Below are positions 62,562 to 64,000 of a stretch of DNA of 64,000 bases, piece after piece (the first letter of the stretch is position 1; the number at the start of each line of letters is the position of its first letter). The translations under genes and the position numbers were made by a program. The notes beneath the pieces were generated by a model that did not search any database, was not told the origin of the DNA, and saw only the letters and a list, made by a program, of their open reading frames with translations. This DNA comes from Larus michahellis (taxonomy: Eukaryota; Chordata; Aves; Charadriiformes; Laridae), in contig NC_133896.1 of the NCBI RefSeq assembly GCF_964199755.1, positions 92,488,215 to 92,552,214 of the forward strand. The letters are read 5' to 3'.

Positions 62562-64000
62562 ATAAGCTTCAGTGAAGACAGGAGACTCTACATTTTATTC
62601 ACAGAATGCCAAGGTCCCATCTCCACTGGAAGGCAAGCCAATGGCTGGGAAAAGTTCATCTCCTGCTCTCAAGCCATTGCTTTCAGGTCTGGCAGTTTCA
62701 TAACACTTCCTGTAAAATAATATGGAAACTATACACCATATCATTTGATCCCTGAAAGTACATAATTTCACCTTTGTTTATCACTTAATTTATTTCTTCA
62801 CCTATTGGTCTTGCAAACTATTTGGCAGCACATACTGCCACTTAACTGTAAAGATGGCAGTTTTAGCAAAGAGCTGAAAGGTAAGGAAGACCCTTGTCTG
62901 CACGTACTCTGAGGTTCATTTTTCTTTGGAGCAAAGCTATTACAAATAAATTTCGTGCAAATCAGCAGCACTTGGTTTTGGCCAGACCAAGGTCTTCTGC
63001 AGCATGATTTTTTCCTTAATAGCGGCTCTTACTCTCAGATATGTTCCCTTCAGCTTTGCAGACTGAAGAGTGTTTGACTCCTGAATTCTGTTCTTGACTA
63101 TTAGTGGTTCTTTCTCTGAATGTGTTAATTAAATCTCTGCCTTTCCTCCCACAGAATATGCACACTGCGTTTCCATTTTCATGTCTAGAAAATGACACCA
63201 ATAATGCAACAAATAAAAAATAACATAAAAGGTTACCCATTGTTTGAAACCATCTATATTCCTGGGCGTCCATCCTTCCAAGGGCCAGACTTTTTGAGCT
63301 CTAGTTCAAAAATTCATGCTCTCTGAATGGTTTGACCTTCTTCCTTTCCCTTTGAAAAACAGATTTTAAAGAATCTATGTTAAGCATTAACTCATTCTTC
63401 TTCCTTTGCTGCTATTCTTCTCTCCCTTTGAGTCTTGGGTAACTCTTACTTTGACACTCTCTATCCCAACATTTTCATTTATGGATCAGTTGCGTTTCAA
63501 ACCTCCTGTCTCAGAACAGCCCCTTGTTACATATGCTGTCTGCTTCTTGTTCTCTGAAAATGTTTTCTTCATAAAGGAATGCTAGCTCTTTGTGCTGTAA
63601 TTACAATGGGTCTGCAAGGGAAGGCTCTGGGGAAATGCAGACTCTGTGAGGATGTCTTCATGGCGACTTCTTACGAGGGCTATGGGAAGGACATAGCTCT
63701 CCCAGGAAGGAAAATGGTTCCTCTCTCAGAGCACGTGAATCCTCAGGGATATACAAAAGGCAAGGCCATCTGTGGAAAAGCTCTAGATTTCCCTGCTTTC
63801 ACACATTTAACACTAGCGGGAGGGTGTAAAATTGAAGACGCTGATGGGAAGAACCAGCTATTTGTCAGCCTCACTATGTCCATTCAGAAAAGGATGATAT
63901 GAACGCACACGGCTGCCCTTCCTCTTCCACTCAGGATCCCAGTTTTTTAGCACTTGTTCTCTCATCCACTAGAATCAAAATTGCAATGCCCCAATTCTAC

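Larger units (their letters stand above)
57001..64000. other. Gene-free AT-rich stretch to the right edge
   Basis: No exon, RNA gene or clear repeat family recognised apart from simple repeats. An open frame of 107 codons (63579-63902, plus) is the longest near the right edge and shows no known motif. Confidence 0.4.

Noticed and set aside
1..64000. CRISPR arrays, tRNA or rRNA genes, telomere arrays
   Set aside because: Looked for regular spacers, cloverleaf-type A/B boxes and TTAGGG runs; none convincing.

Overview
The window is vertebrate nuclear DNA, most likely from a bird. It has short coding exons with GT-AG introns, several CR1 LINE copies ending in the octamer tail typical of avian CR1, a solo retroviral LTR of a type I recall from avian genomes, and no bacterial-style gene packing. 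The species cannot be named from the sequence alone.

Region 1 (1-8.8 kb) holds the one gene I can support: a complete HAO2, peroxisomal FMN-dependent (S)-2-hydroxy-acid oxidase 2, on the minus strand. I could join seven coding exons (8780 down to 554) with consistent splice phases into a 355-residue reading frame that ends in the peroxisomal targeting tripeptide SKL. Two of these exons (1898-1967 and 554-609) are short and easy to miss. Intron 1 carries a CR1 fragment and an ACCAT-type microsatellite. The 3' UTR runs off the left edge, and any upstream non-coding exon was not located.

Region 2 (8.8-29.8 kb) has no recognisable gene. It contains very old, heavily decayed CR1-type LINE remnants: minus strand at about 16.45-17.09 and 18.06-18.70 kb, plus strand at about 19.3-21.7 kb.

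Region 3 (29.8-35.0 kb) is the most structured non-coding part. It contains a solo LTR (29.85-30.45 kb). Next comes a 2.06-kb segment bounded by two 179-bp inverted arms that differ at one position by eye (31561-31739 and 33445-33623). Inside it lie a GC-rich stretch with CCAAT motifs repeating every 30 bp next to GC-box-like and E2F-like sites, and a CCCTT polypyrimidine tract. A CR1 3' fragment follows at 34.6-35.0 kb.

Region 4 (37-42.4 kb) has another old CR1-type tail, a decayed reverse-transcriptase-like remnant on the opposite strand, and a 3.3-kb CR1. The last retains the end of ORF1, part of the endonuclease and an almost open reverse-transcriptase frame interrupted by one TGA.

Region 5 (42.4-64 kb) is AT-rich and gene-free as far as I can see. 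It has one CR1 3' end (53.9-54.25 kb), old LINE and SINE-like tails (56.35-57.0 kb) and simple repeats. HAO2 acts alone here; no operon-like or pathway neighbours are visible.
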